This document shows positions 1 to 12,735 of a stretch of DNA of 64,000 bases, piece after piece. The notes beneath the pieces are model-generated. The model had not been told where the DNA came from. It made no database searches and saw nothing but the letters and a program-made list of their open reading frames with translations. The DNA is taken from NCBI GenBank assembly GCA_032173965.1, contig CM063284.1, positions 129,107,625 through 129,171,624 on the forward strand, read 5' to 3'. The position numbers were made by a program, and so were the translations under genes. Origin of the DNA: Sitta carolinensis. Taxonomy: Eukaryota; Chordata; Aves; Passeriformes; Sittidae. Within the stretch, counting starts at the first letter, position 1. Each line of letters starts with the position of its first letter.

Positions 1-2229
1 GATCCTTTTCTATTGTTTTTAATACACTCCAGGAGCAAACTTGCTTGGCCTTCATATTTGGAATTGATTTCTTTTCACTCCATTATTTGCAGACACATTT
101 CAGATCTCCACAGATTCAGCTGCAGGGTCCCAGGTTCTCACTGAAGTCTCAAGTCACAAATTTCACTTGTGAAGGAGGTCTCCTTGGTGCAGGAAACTCA
201 CCCATGCCTCTTCTGGCACTGCAACAGACTCAGAAACTAAAGTTTCAGATAAAATTTACATCAAAATCCACAGACAACAGAAATACATTGATGGTATTTT
301 GTGCTAAAGCAAGTGGTTCCACTGCTGGTTTTTAGCATCATTGTGGCAAGTTAAACATGAGTATTAAACACGATTGCATTTCCAAGAATTCTTATAAGAT
401 TTCTTCAGAAATTTGCATTTTTTAAATTCAGTCTATCACAATTCTGTCACAAGCCACAAGCTGGGACAGAATGACAGAAGTGTTTTAAGGTGAACTACTT
501 TTAATGGGATTTGGGTGACCAAAATACTTGGAAGTCTTAGTCACTATTCTTTGCATAAGGAGCAAATAGTCTTAGTATTTTGTAAAAAAGTGACACTTAA
601 GTGTTAATTCCCAGTGAGCATTCAGACAGCACACAATATCCTACACAGTTGAAAAAAAGACCGATCAATCCATAAAACCTTTCTTAACCTTTCTTAATGC
701 TTTTTGAAAGGCTTTATAATATAGTGTAGATTCAAATATGCAAAGATGTTATATCTTAGGAAGTTTATTCCCAAGTCAGAAGTTAAAATATGTTTATAGT
801 GCCAGTGGGCATCGAAAAAAGATGAATGCAATCAAAAGCTCTAGAGGTATTTCCCTGATATTTTTATTATTAATACTGTAACTAAAGCAAAGATGATAGA
901 AAAGTGTGAGAGGAAAAATACTTACCAGCTACCTGGTAATACTACCAGCTTACCAGCTTCATTTTGGAAGATGATCAGACATTTCCAGTTTTTCTGTGCC
1001 TTTTTTTCCCCCTTTTCTTTCAACATAAAACATTGCAAAACACTGCAATTGTAAAGAGCAAAGTGAAGGGAAGATAATCCCAGCTCCCAGAAACATATCC
1101 TAGATCACATAGGAAGATTGTGGAAGAAGGTAGGGAGAAGTATACCTCTGAGATATATAGCTTGTGTTTTTAAAAGCAACATTAAAAAGCAAAGGACCAG
1201 AGACTCATGAACAATGAAATTATGACAGTCCAGCTTGGCCTTTCTCTGCATATACAGATACTACTTAGAGGCACACCAGCATCTACGTCATCTGCCAGCT
1301 GAAGTGCATCATGTTACATAGTAGTCCCAGCTCACAATATAAAATTAGTTTTAAGGTCTCATGATCTGGACAATTTGCAAAGAGATATTCACCAGCAGCT
1401 GAGTTACATGGGGATGTCAAGACTTCACATCATAATTATTACAGTTCCAGTGTCCAAACAAGCCAGGTGCCTCTTCAGAAGAAATAAGCATAAATTAAGC
1501 ATAAATAAAGACATGGGAGATTTAGGAAACAGAGGAAGCATACCATCATTTTGTCTTGGTTTTTGATGACTTTATCACCAATAATGTCTGTTTGTTTCAC
1601 AGGGACTTCTATCAGCATTAGGCAGTGGGAACCAGCTCTGGTGTGGCCTCTCGGGGTGATGATTCAAGGCAGCAGTGGGAGTCTCAGGTTCCCCTGTGCT
1701 TTATGGGGCTGGAGGCCTGCCACCCATTCCATGAGAAGGCCATCTACCTCGGACTGCAGCCATCCAAGGGCTAAATGCTTCACTCCTTTCTGGTGACACA
1801 ATTTCTTTTCACATTCCATTGTTTCAGTGGGAAATAAAGATAGCTGCTATGGCAAGTGCCCATTTCTGAGCGCAGCCATCTCGCAGGGCTCGTCTCTCTC
1901 TGTCCACATTGCTGTTTGAAACTGTCTTCAAAGGGGACAGACAGAGGTGAGAAACCACTGTTACCTACAGAAATAGCTAAGTCACAAGCTCATTTTTACA
2001 CTAGGCTTTGCTTGAAAAGGTCTGCATGGCTCAGTCTTTCAGCAAATTCAGGAAGACTTCTGAAGGAAAACTGCTTAATCCAAAGCTTTGTGGTAGGAAT
2101 TAACCCATCAGCTTCTCAATCATCTCTAAGTTGGTGCCAAAGGAGCTATAAAGAAAAAGTTCCATAGGGCATTGTGCTAAAGTGAAGAGAACAGATCAGC
2201 TTTTGCATTTTGACTCAGCTTGTGCCTTC
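1..2229. other. unique AT-rich non-coding DNA
   Basis: No gene, recognised repeat family or long open frame is visible. The only local structure is a short imperfect tandem of TACCAGCT-type words at about 924-960. The block 1610-1790 is somewhat richer in G+C than its surroundings but has no coding features that I can recognise. Confidence 0.6.
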
Positions 2230-2281
2230 ATAGCTGTGAGCAAATCTTTCAATCTCTGTGCTTTTATTCCTATTTCTAGAA
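2230..2281 (+). repeat. MIR-like ancient SINE relic
   Basis: The order of words (AGCTGTGAGCAAATC, then TCAATCTCTGTGC, then TTATTCCTATTTCTAGAAA) follows the MIR core: GCTGTGTGACC, CAAGT.ACTTAACCTCTCTGTGC, CTCAGTTTCC, ATCTGTAAAA. The copy is short and heavily diverged, as expected for a repeat older than the bird-mammal split. Identification rests on a remembered consensus; a chance match cannot be excluded. Confidence 0.4.
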
Positions 2282-5247
2282 ATTTTCTGGTCAGACTGGT
2301 TTTCAGGTAGATAATGTCTCTCAGAAAGTGCAGCATCCTTGCTGATTACAAAGTTACCAGAAATTTGCGTTGGCTAAAATTTCACACCAAGATCTGTAGT
2401 TGTTTGGCAATAGACCTTTTAGACATTTATATGATGTTAGTAAATACCAAAATATGTGGAAGTTTAAAAAACAGATTTGATAAAACAGGGAGGAATAATC
2501 TATACTTGCTAAAATACATACAATCTTTCTAACTTCTTATTTTCTTTCTCTGTTTAGCACTTCGTGAATTAAATGTATTGTAAACAGATCAGTATCATTA
2601 TTCCATTCATATTTTTAAAGTGTTAATAAACTTTTTTTTTTTTCATTTTTCAAATCAACAAAATGAAACTGACATAAAATTTTTCAGATTAAAAGATGAG
2701 GATGCTAAGCCTCACAAAAACATTTGGTCAGTTGATCTAGCATTAACAATTATGTTTAGGAAATCATTTAACAGCTACAAAAGAATACCTTGTAAGCAAT
2801 AAGCATAAATGTTACATATTCCTACTATAATTAATCTCAAAATATTGCATTGTTTATGCTTAATAAAAATAAATAATAAATTGTATCCTTCACAAAACAA
2901 GATATCAAAAATACTAGGGGAAGAAGGAGGGCTCAGCGTTTATCCACAAAATTAGGGCTGAAATAAAATCAATATGACAATAAAATCTGACAATAAAATC
3001 AACTGCAGAGTAACTTATTTGTAACTGCACTTTGAAAAGAGATTGCTTGTGTTAATATATTTGTATTATAAAATACAAATATTACTGGACAATAGCAAAC
3101 TTTAAACAGTTGCATCTGAGCTGGGGCCAAGGGCTCCAAAATTCTACTTTAAGAAGAAAGACAAGTTAGTTATTCTCTCCAGTGTTCCTCCCTTCCCCTG
3201 AGAAAAGCTGAAATAAAACACCACAGAAGAACATACAAGCATATCTAAAAAAAATAATTAAAATCTAATATACTTCAAGATAATTGATTCAAATAAAATG
3301 ACTGCAGCCTTTAAAAATGAAAAATGTAGCAAATCAACCCTTGCATTTTCTTTCGCATAGTCTTGAGTGCTTTTCCTAGGATATGAAGTTATGCTGATGG
3401 GTCTAATTTCCCAGGATAAGCCCTGGCCCTATTCCATCCCCTGGAAGACATTAATCCTCCAATAGCTCAGCCATTGCCTCAGACCGTGGTCTAAGCACTG
3501 CAGACTGGATTCCATCAAGTGCAAAAGAGTGCTGAAAAAAGAGTTGTACTCTACAGTTTTTCTACAGAAGTGATAGAAGGTAAAAAAAAGTTGGACAAAA
3601 TATTTTATGAGGAAAATATTCTAAGGCATAATAGGGTTCAGCTAAAACAAAAGCCGTGTCCCAAAATGTACAGAAATATAGCAATAAAGAAGGAATTCTC
3701 AAAAATATGTGTTTCAACTCCTAAAATGCATATGATAATTCATTTTCCATTATTGCAAGGAATAGAAAAAGAAAATCAGGAAAGCAAGTAGCATCATATT
3801 TACGTATGACGTAAAGGCAAATTGTTAAATGTAGAAGGTTTTCCATGATTTAGTTTACAAGACACTCAAATTGCTGTGTGTTTGCTGATCTTGTCTGTGA
3901 AAATTTTCATAGCTGGCTATTCTGCATTGAGAATGTGTAATTTCCATACAGACAGTATTTATTTTAACTCAAGGAAATGTTGCTTTGGCTTCTTTAATTA
4001 ACCAGACATCCCTAACAGCAACTGTAGAATGTTTAGTTTCATAGCTTATCACATGGAGCCTGATCCGATCACCAGCCCTTGCCTTACACAGTAAAAAATG
4101 TAGGGTCTCCAAGCCTTGCATTGTATCCTTGCATTGTAAGAGTTTTGTACATTTATGAAATCCCATCTCACCTACCGCATGGGGCAGAACCTCACCTTTA
4201 GGCTGGGTTCAAATCCTCCCGTTTGTGAATGTCTGTGTGAACTATGTTTTATGTTAAGAAAATATTTGTGGAAAGCAAACCAGGAATCCTCTTGCCGTGT
4301 GAGGAAGCTGCCTCCAGTGTTCATGCAGCATACTGAAAGAGCTATCATGGATGTTTTGTAAAAAAACCTAACCAAAACCTCTTGAATTGGCTAGCCTGTG
4401 ACAGTGGCAATATCATGCCAGCTGTTTATAGACTGATACATGTATTTATGACCACTGGATGGGTTCCTTTTTTGTGTTGTGATGCTTTCTGCAGGCTCTC
4501 AGAGACGTGCATATGATCCATGTGTACTCTTAGCACAACTATAGAGGATAGCTCCATATATCTGCTTCATTCACAAAGCAGTTTCAAACACAGTGGCCCA
4601 TTTAGACCTCCCTCAATTAAATGATCTTTGCTAAGTATTTACAAAACATGTAAATCCTGAGAGTCCAATGAAAAAAAGCAAGTCCTGCAGGCAATTCCCG
4701 AACTTTCCACTGGTTCATAAATAAACTTACGGCAGCAGTTCCCAAACTATAGTCCACATCCAGCCAGTGATCTGATGATCTGGTCCCTAGAGTGATGCCA
4801 ATTTTGTCCTGTTTTTAAGTAAGTAACGGTGCAGGACAATTTGTGGAAAAGATGTGGTCTTGGCATGGATCTGGGGGCCCTACACTCCTGCCCTCCCACA
4901 AGAACTGTTCCCTTGTCTGTGCTGATAAATGGATCTAAGGGACTCACACCAGAACACAATGCTGGTTTTCATCCCAGGAAGATGTTTTCCAGAGACCTGA
5001 GGGATGTGCCTCCTCCAAATTTGGCTGGCACCTGCATGCCTGTACACCCTGGCTGAACTGCAAATGGAAATGTCTTGATGGAACACACTGACAGGGAAAG
5101 CCAGCAGCAGTGGTTTGACCTGGCTCACTCACAACATAAAAATTCATAATCATCCCAGAGCATGTGGAATCCAACAAATCATCTCCAGAGTTAAAATGTC
5201 TAAGAAGGCATTATGGACGTTACAAACAAATTACCAGACATAATCAG
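2282..5247. other. unique AT-rich non-coding DNA
   Basis: No gene seen. It contains two copies of TGACAATAAAATC (about 2975-3000), a T-run near 2630-2642, and a small AT-rich inverted repeat with 11-bp perfect arms (3057-3067 and 3072-3082, 4-nt loop). The frame at 3519-3791 has no domain that I recognise. Confidence 0.55.
3057..3082. repeat. small inverted repeat, 11-bp arms
   Basis: Left arm 3057-3067 (ATATTTGTATT) is the exact reverse complement of 3072-3082, with ATAA as the loop. Arms of this AT-rich composition can arise by chance in 64 kb. Confidence 0.6.
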
Positions 5248-5333
5248 CCAGATCATCAGCTGGTAGAAGTTGGCAGAAATCCACTGTAGCAACATAAGTT
5301 TTGTAAAACTAACCTGAATTACGCCAGCTGATA
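5248..5333. repeat. ancient palindromic repeat relic (sauropsid/amniote type)
   Basis: It begins CAGATCATCAGCTGGTAGAA and ends ATTACGCCAGCTGAT. The terminal words ATCAGCTGG (5255-5263) and CCAGCTGAT (5324-5332) are exact inverted repeats. I remember a common reptile/bird repeat of the form GATCCTCAGCTGGTGTAAAT ... ATTTACACCAGCTGAGGATC around a centre like CCATTGACTTCAATGG, and this copy matches both ends in degenerate form. I cannot name the family with certainty. Confidence 0.4.
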
Positions 5334-8300
5334 GACTTAGTTTATTTTTTCTGCCGTTGTGCACATGGAATAACCTGGGTAATTAAGCCTTCCTTGTTTT
5401 GGGTTTTGAGGGTTTTTTTACTTTTGATTTTTGTATGAATCTTGTCTTTATATACACACGGATGCAAATAAATTAAAGGGTCAAGTCTCTATTCCATCTG
5501 CTCTACAGCAAACCATTTGTTGCTCTTTAAATGACAGCTGCTTGGCCCAGGAACAAACTTGGCTGCCACTGTGCAATGCTCATGTGTGCTGCTGGCACAG
5601 CAGCTCAATCCCCCAGCTTCATACCACCCACTCCCAGCCAGCCTGTGCCCTGCCCCAGTGCCTTGCCTGCCATCCTCAGAGGCAACACTCAGGTGTCACT
5701 GCAGAGACCCCATGAACAGGAAACATTTCCCCCTCTTGTTCGTATTTTCCATGTTATTATAGCAAGGCCAGGAGGTCCTGGTCTGCAACCATGCTTATGT
5801 TCCAAAATAAGAATAGCATAAGGATGGTCTTAACATGTCTAGGACTAGTTCATAATTTCAGATTTTAGAAACTCTAAAAGCTCTACGGAACTGTAGCAGT
5901 GGTGTCCGCAATAGGGGGCTTATCAAATTTCTGCATTAGGAGCTTGCCATTAAGTTTTATTAATTAAAATTATCTGCTCTCACCCTCTTGAATTAATAAA
6001 ATGCGGCTGGCATTCACTGCAATATTACAGGCCATGGCTGTTCTGAAAATACTGTTGCTAGGATACCTTCATAATTTCATCTTCACTTTATACTGGTCTT
6101 TCAATTAATGAAGAAACATTCAAGTTACTTCTCAGCACTTCTATGCATGTGTTTGACCTGTGTTTCACCCTTCTTATGAGACACTCCTCCATGTGTTTGC
6201 CTTCTAACCCCAGTGTGGGAAACAACAGAGTGGCCACAGACATTTGCAAACTGTAGTAATGGTGCAACTCTTCTACTTGGACTTTTCATGTCTTTGTTAA
6301 TATGAGGACAGAAAACCAGATGTCTTTACATCCAATATTTCTTCACTGAATGGACCTGAGAAAATAATGCTTTTTCAGGGGCTATTTTGCAAAACCATGC
6401 TATCCATTATCCATTTAAAACTTTTTATAGCACAACCTCAGCAGTATAATGCCTATTAAAGAATGAGATCCTGCAAAATTATATATTTCTCAAGGCAGTT
6501 ATCTAATAAAATACATGAGGTATTCTCATTAGATAGGAGGAGGCAGCCAAAGCTCTGGAAATACTCAGTCCCAGGACTGGATTTGTTTGAAAGTCTGATG
6601 CAATCTGATAGACTACAATGGAAACTCACCTTGGATACACATGCTAAGCATTATCCTCTGTAGGAACACAGCCCCTGCAAAACACAAATGGACACAGTCT
6701 AAATGGAAATAAAGTAGGAAACAGGCATTATACAGACCTTCTGTATACTGAATTTCACAAGCAAAGTAGAGTGTGCACCCTTCATGTCATTCCCAGAGTA
6801 GGACTGGATATTCAGAAAATGCTCTGTCTGAATATTTAGTGAACACTGAGAAACAAAGAATAAACAAAAAACCATATCTGCATTTCCAACTCTTTTTTAA
6901 AATCAGACCAAATATAATACGAAAATCAAGTGAGCAAGCAGAGCAGCTACTGACACTTTCAGACAGATCACCACATCTAAACAGCTGAGATGATCTATAA
7001 ATAGTCTGCTCACAGTATTGCAGCACATGCTGACCACACAGATGTGATCCTGCAAAGCAAGTACCAGAGATTGTACACAGCTGTTTTCACTTGGTTAAAG
7101 CCTGTGTGGTCTTTTCTCCAGTATAAAGAAATACTCTCAATTTTTTGAAAAAAATTACAACTTCTACTGCATGGTCTAATAGATTTTTTTTTATATTAAA
7201 TGGGCTCATTTTGTCCTGGAAATTATCAGTGGCTCAATAAGCAAATAAAGGCTCTCAAAGAAACAAGCAAAGTAGTTTGCATAAAACATTAGGAAAATAT
7301 TCCCAAAGCACTCCAGAAATTTCACAAGTTATTAATAATTTGACATTATTATGTATGATTTGTTGAACACACAAGCACGCTTGAGCAGACAGAAGGAACA
7401 TCTACCACTGCCCAAGAGGCATGCACTTCATCCAGGAGCCTGACTTTTCAGGGTGCTTTGTGTGAAGAGGTACTGAGTATTCTTGGCTTCACTGAAACCC
7501 TGGGAAGATGAGGAGGCTCAGAGCTTGCAAATGTACAGACCATTGCAGAAGACACTCAGCATTTAAGAGCTCTGGGAACTGTGGACCAAACTTTGGGTGA
7601 TGCCATTCTGTCCCTGGGAGCCTCAAGAAAAACGGTTTCACTTTTCCCATGCTATCAGGGAGCAGATTTAACATTCTTCTCTACCCATGCTGCAGCTTGG
7701 CTGTTTGCTGTGGAGGAAAACCAGGACCTGACAAGAAGTATCCCGTGAGCCCCTCTGTGCTCAGGGCTCCCACTGCAGTGCCATCAGCTGGTGCCGTGCA
7801 GTGCTGTGCTCCTTTCTGCCAGTGAGCCCCAGCCCATCAGCTTGTTCCTGGTGGGCTGCTTCCAAGGAGCCCCAAAGCCCGTGTCAGTGTCCTGTGCATG
7901 AACGTGCTGTGCACCAGGCAGGTGGACTGGTAGTGGAGCATCCTGATGTTGGTGGCTTCCCTCCTGAGTCGTGGCAGAGGAAAGCTGCTGTCTGTGTGAG
8001 CTGTCCCAGCCCAAAGCTCTGTTCAGGACGATCCTCTACTGCAAGGAGTGCCAGCTCATAGACTCACCTCACATGAACACGTAACAGTACTGGGAAGGAC
8101 AAAATAGTGCTTTGATCTACATCATAAAAACTCTATTTGCTAGCAATTGGCACATTAGTTTATCTCCTAGATGACAAAATCTTCATCATCAAGGAGAAAA
8201 ATATACATGTGATTTCTGATTTCAGTTCCTGAAATGTAAATGAGTTGCACACATATTTGGCTTCCTTCATAAGATTCCACTTCTTGTTCTATTTGTTCTC

Positions 8301-8750
8301 TTTATTCTATTTGTATTAGGACATTGGGATGTTATAATCAAGTCTTCTGCCCTTTGTTTATGTCATGCCTATTTTTCCTTTCATTAGACCTTAATTATAG
8401 CCTGTGACTATAACTTTCTGCCTTTGGCTGTTTACAGAATTGGTTTTCTGCCTCTCTTTCATACACACATTTCACTTCTATTCTCCTTTAGATCTCAACT
8501 TCTTTATACAGTCATCACCTTTTGAAAGTGCAAAGCAGGACAATTAGTCATTGTAACAAGTTTTCCAAGGCTGGGAGGTCATGTTACAACTCTTAAACTT
8601 CAGTGGTTTAGATTTTTGGAGATGCAATGTGAAAAATGTCTTTGATCTTTTTATTGCCTTGGTAAACTTTTTATGGGGCAATCCATTTACCTAGTCCATT
8701 AGAGAGCTCAATAAAATATTCTATGTTCAAAAATACTGTACTTCACCAAT
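5334..8750. other. unique non-coding DNA
   Basis: No gene or clear repeat seen. Two patches richer in G+C occur at about 5550-5720 and 7680-8060. The frames in them are cysteine-rich or proline-rich, overlap on both strands and match no domain that I recognise, so I treat them as composition artefacts. The rest is AT-rich. Confidence 0.55.
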
Positions 8751-8791
8751 TACATATATATATATCTATATATATCTAAATATATATCTAT
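8751..8791. repeat. imperfect (TA)n / TATC microsatellite
   Basis: Alternating TA runs interrupted by TATC units cover about 40 bp (TACATATATATATATCTATA and following). It is an interrupted simple repeat with no other function visible. Confidence 0.85.
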
Positions 8792-11700
8792 CTTTGCTTT
8801 GTAAAATTTACACTTCTGTGCAAAACTCTAAAATATTTTATGTATAGGAATTGTTCTACCCTCAAAGCCCACCATTGCAGAAAATTAGTTGCTACCTTAT
8901 TTTCTCATTACTTTTAATCCACAGTATTAATCCTGTTTTGAAAGTCATGCCTCTCTTACAGAAAATGGAGCCTTAGGCTTGGCAAATGTGCAGCTGATGG
9001 AATTGTAAGTACAAGTTAGCTGCTTGTTCATGAAGCCAACCAGATCCATATATTTCTGGTCAGCTGTTACCCTATTTTTATGCCAAATTAGCCCCATAAA
9101 GGTGCTTCAGTTTGCACACACTCCATTCTAAAAGACCAGACTTCAAAGATGAATGCAAACTCACAACACAAACTGAGGCTGGAGCTGGCGTCACCCGTTC
9201 AGACTCCTCATTGCCCAACATATACATTAAAAGTATAAATATATACATGATACTGGCAGTGCCATCTTCTCTCACATCCAAAATGATCTGCTTTTGACTT
9301 CTAGACAGCAGAAAAGAAATTGCTGGCAATTACAAAACCACGGATCCTCTTGATGATAGCCCCTTTGAACTAGATCAGATCCTTCTGTCTGTGCCACTTC
9401 AAAACATGAAGTAATCACAAAGTCAGCTTCTCTGCTCACAGAAGGTTCCTCTCCCAGACTGAGTAGCATTTTCCCACAGTCAATGTAAGAAGCACAGAAG
9501 GGGGCAGAAACTGGGTTACTTCTTCTCGGAATGTATGAAAATTTGGGTTCGCTCCTCAGAGGACTTTTCAAGGTTCTGGACTAATCAAGGATCCTGGACT
9601 GGAAGCAGCAGAGTGAGGCCAATGTGGAAGAAAATTTGCCATTCTTGCCACTAATATGAACAAGGGAAAGGTTGGGCTATGGACTGATATTAGCAGGACG
9701 ATGCCCTTGCCTCCAGTAGGCTTCATCACAGCCCCATGAACCCAGACACTTCCCTGGCTGCAGCACCCATGGCAGGTCTAGAAGTGGAGTCAGGAAGGTC
9801 ATGGCTATTTTACTGCTTCAGCAATCATTTACTGGAGGCAGTTGCCTACTGTGTTTCTTTGGCAAGTTTGAAGTGAACAGAAGGCAGATACAGCCTCAGT
9901 CAAACATCTGCTGACATCTTTGGAAGCCAGTTCACATTTGAGGAACACTATGATTTAAAAATTGTTGAGGTGGCAGAAAGTTTTCGCTGTCCTTGTTGTG
10001 AACCAAGGTTCATTTATCCCAGCCTAAGAATACAAACTTAGTTTCCATTCCCTTTCTCAGCTACTGAGTTGACTACTACTTTTCTCCCTTTCCTCCCTGT
10101 CTCTCATTTTTTGCCTTTGCTTTACCATCATGCCTCCACTCCATCACAGGTCTGTTTTCCTCTCTTCCCCACCTTGATTTATTTGTTCTACATTGGACCT
10201 CCATGTAAGTTCCTTACCTCTGGTCACTGTTCCCCACTGCCCTGTGAGCTCACTCATCTACTCTCCATCCACATCATGGGATTTCAGTCCTCTCAGGCTT
10301 TACTCAAGGAGGTTTCCCAGCCCTCCATTCTAGAAGCAATTGTGTGCATTAACAATCACTTAGCTCATGGGATACATACTCTTTCTTCCTTCTTCTCCTG
10401 CTACTTCAGCAATTGACCTGTATTATAGAGGCATGTTGGTTGCAAGAGGAAACATGGTCACACCAGCAATCATTAAATTGGTTGGGTGAGAAGATGAGCT
10501 GCAGTTACCTCATGTGCTCAACAGATTTTAGGAGGCAGGGATCCTATGGAAAGCATGATATCTCAGAAGGTCACAGCAATTCACAGTGTTAAGGACTTAG
10601 AGACATGTGAGACTCTTACTCACAATGCTGCTAGCATCATAAACCTTTACAAATACAAATTTACTAGACAAAAAAAGGAAATAACAGCAGCCTAAAAAAA
10701 GAGAAAATGTCTATTAAGCAATGTAGCCTTACAGGTACACCAACATCAGTGACTTAACTGCTATTTAAACCATGAAGATTCTGTGGTCCTGGAGAAATTA
10801 TACAATTATCCAGTAAGAAAAAGCAGCAGCATGAGGCCATTAATTGAAAGCCTAGCTATGGTTCTGCAGTACACATTGTAATCCCACTAGGCATCAAGTA
10901 AAATTATTTTTTAAAAGTCAGAAAAGGACTTGAAAAGCTCAGAACCACAGGATATAAATATAAAATTATAGGATAAAATTTTGCAATACTTCAGACACTA
11001 TATAAATACAATTTTAAGACCTTCTCTGCATTGCACTATCAATGTAGGAATGGATGAACTAATTGATTTCAGTGCTTATATTCATGTTCTCTCAAAACAG
11101 AAAACAGATTTAATCAAAGGAGATCATTCTCTGTAGCAGTATGTACCACAGTTGAGAGCATGCATGCCAGATTTATCTCCAGTTCCCTTCAGAGACAATA
11201 TCCCTATAAAAGAATTACTTACACTCAGCAGTAACATCTACATTTTAATTAATATAGAATGAATCTGATCTCTGTCAATCCCTGACAGGATCTAGTCAGG
11301 TGAAAGATCTGGAGAAATGTACCAGAAATGTACCATATCAAGTCAGTTGAACTGATTTTTTGCTGTAATTTCCCCTCCAGCTCTGCCCACCAGCACTTAA
11401 ATATTATTTGTTAAATTTTTTTGAGAAAATTTAAAGTACTGGCATTGCTAACATGTTAAAACAACTAAACAAGTAAACAAACCCTAATCTATGTCTGTAT
11501 CTGATATAGCAAGAGAAGTAGAGGAGTATACCTTGATTTCTTTTTCCTTAAATCAAAAGCTAGAGAAGTCAGAGTGGAAAAAAACTTCTGTGCAGAGTGC
11601 ATGCAATACCATGGCATGAGGCAAGTAATAAGCACTGGTCTCTGGCATCACACTGCAAGAGCAATAGAGGGAAAGCCATGATTTTATGTATGTTGTGTTC

Positions 11701-11830
11701 TAAACAAACATTTTTTTCCAAACTTATTTCATGTCAATGCAAACTCTACTCATTCTGGAAGTGTGCTTAGATTTGCAGAAGTCATTCTTGATTCTGAATT
11801 CTGTACACTAAGATTGATTTTGTGCCTTCA
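8792..11830. other. unique non-coding DNA
   Basis: No gene seen. The 115-codon frame at 10069-10416 lies in a C/T-rich tract and has the Leu/Pro/Ser/His bias expected of such a tract. No LTR or LINE signature recognised. Confidence 0.55.
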
Positions 11831-12735
11831 TATAGAATTGTTAGACTCATTAGGGCTAGAAAAGGCCTCTAAGATCATCTAGTCCAGTTGTTAACCTAAC
11901 ACCTCTGTGTTCACCACTAAGTCATGTCCTCAAGTGCCAAATCCACATGCCTTTTGAACACTTCCAGGGATGGTGAATCCACTACTTCCCTGGGCAGCCT
12001 GTTTCAATATCCAACCACCCTTTCACTTTGAAGAAGTTTTTCGTAATCTAAACATCCCCTGGTGCAACTTGAGGTCATTTGACCTCACCCTATTGCTTTT
12101 TACCTGGGAGGAAAGGCTGGCCCATGCCTGGCTATAGCCTCCTTTCAGGTAGTTGAAGAGGGTGATAAGGTCTCCCTGAGCCTCCTTGTCTTCTGGCTGA
12201 ACTCCAGCTCCCTCAGCTGCTCCTCACAGCACTTGTGCTCCAGACCCTTCACCAGCTCCATTTCCCCTCTCTGGACTCGCTCCAGCCCCTCAATGTCCTT
12301 CCTGAACTGAGGGGCCCAGAACTGGACACAGCACTCGAGGTGTGGCCTCACCAGTGCCCAGCACAGGGGACAATCCCTGCTCTGCTCCTGCTGGCCACAC
12401 CATTGCTGATACAGGCCAGGATGCCACTGGCCTTCTTGGCCACCTGGGTACATGATGACTTATGTTCAGCTGGCTGTTGACCAGCACCCCCAAGGCCTCT
12501 TCTGCCAGGCAGCTCCTTATCCTCTCATTCCTATACCTATAGCTCTGTAAGAGGTTGTTGTGACCCAAGTGCAGGGCTCAGTATTTTGTCTTGTTGAATC
12601 TCACACCGTTGGCCTCAGCCCATTCGTCCACCCTGTCCAGATCCCTCCACCCTGCGCAGCCTTCCTACCCTGCAGCAGATCAATACTCCTGACCACCTTG
12701 GTGTTGTCTGTGAACTTACTGCATGTAAAGTGCAT
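11831..12735 (-). mobile_element. CR1 LINE, 5'-truncated copy
   Basis: The left end (ATAGAATTGTTAGACTC, then AAGATCATCTAGTCCA) is the complement of a CR1 3' end. The rest follows the complement of the 3' part of CR1 ORF2 and UTR, up to CTTGGTGTTGTCTGTGAAC near 12720. CR1 is a non-LTR retrotransposon of birds and reptiles that inserts by target-primed reverse transcription and usually leaves 5'-truncated copies. This one is about 0.9 kb, with frameshifts and stops, so it is inactive. It has no poly(A) tail, as is normal for CR1. The bounds are accurate to perhaps 10-15 bp. Confidence 0.93.
12145..12568 (-). pseudogene. CR1 ORF2 C-terminal remnant (reverse transcriptase protein), broken
   Basis: This is the decayed C-terminal part of the CR1 endonuclease/reverse-transcriptase protein. 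On the minus strand the frame starting near 12568 shows LGVLVNSQLN. After a frameshift, the frame 12453-12145 shows ALVRPHLE, then QFWAP, then ERVQR and LVKGLEHK, the conserved tail downstream of the RT domain in CR1. The fingers, palm and YADD region would lie further 5' and are absent because the copy is truncated. It is not a host gene. Confidence 0.88.

Noticed and set aside
10069..10416. 115-codon plus-strand frame
   Set aside because: Low-complexity Leu/Pro/Ser/His composition from a C/T-rich tract.
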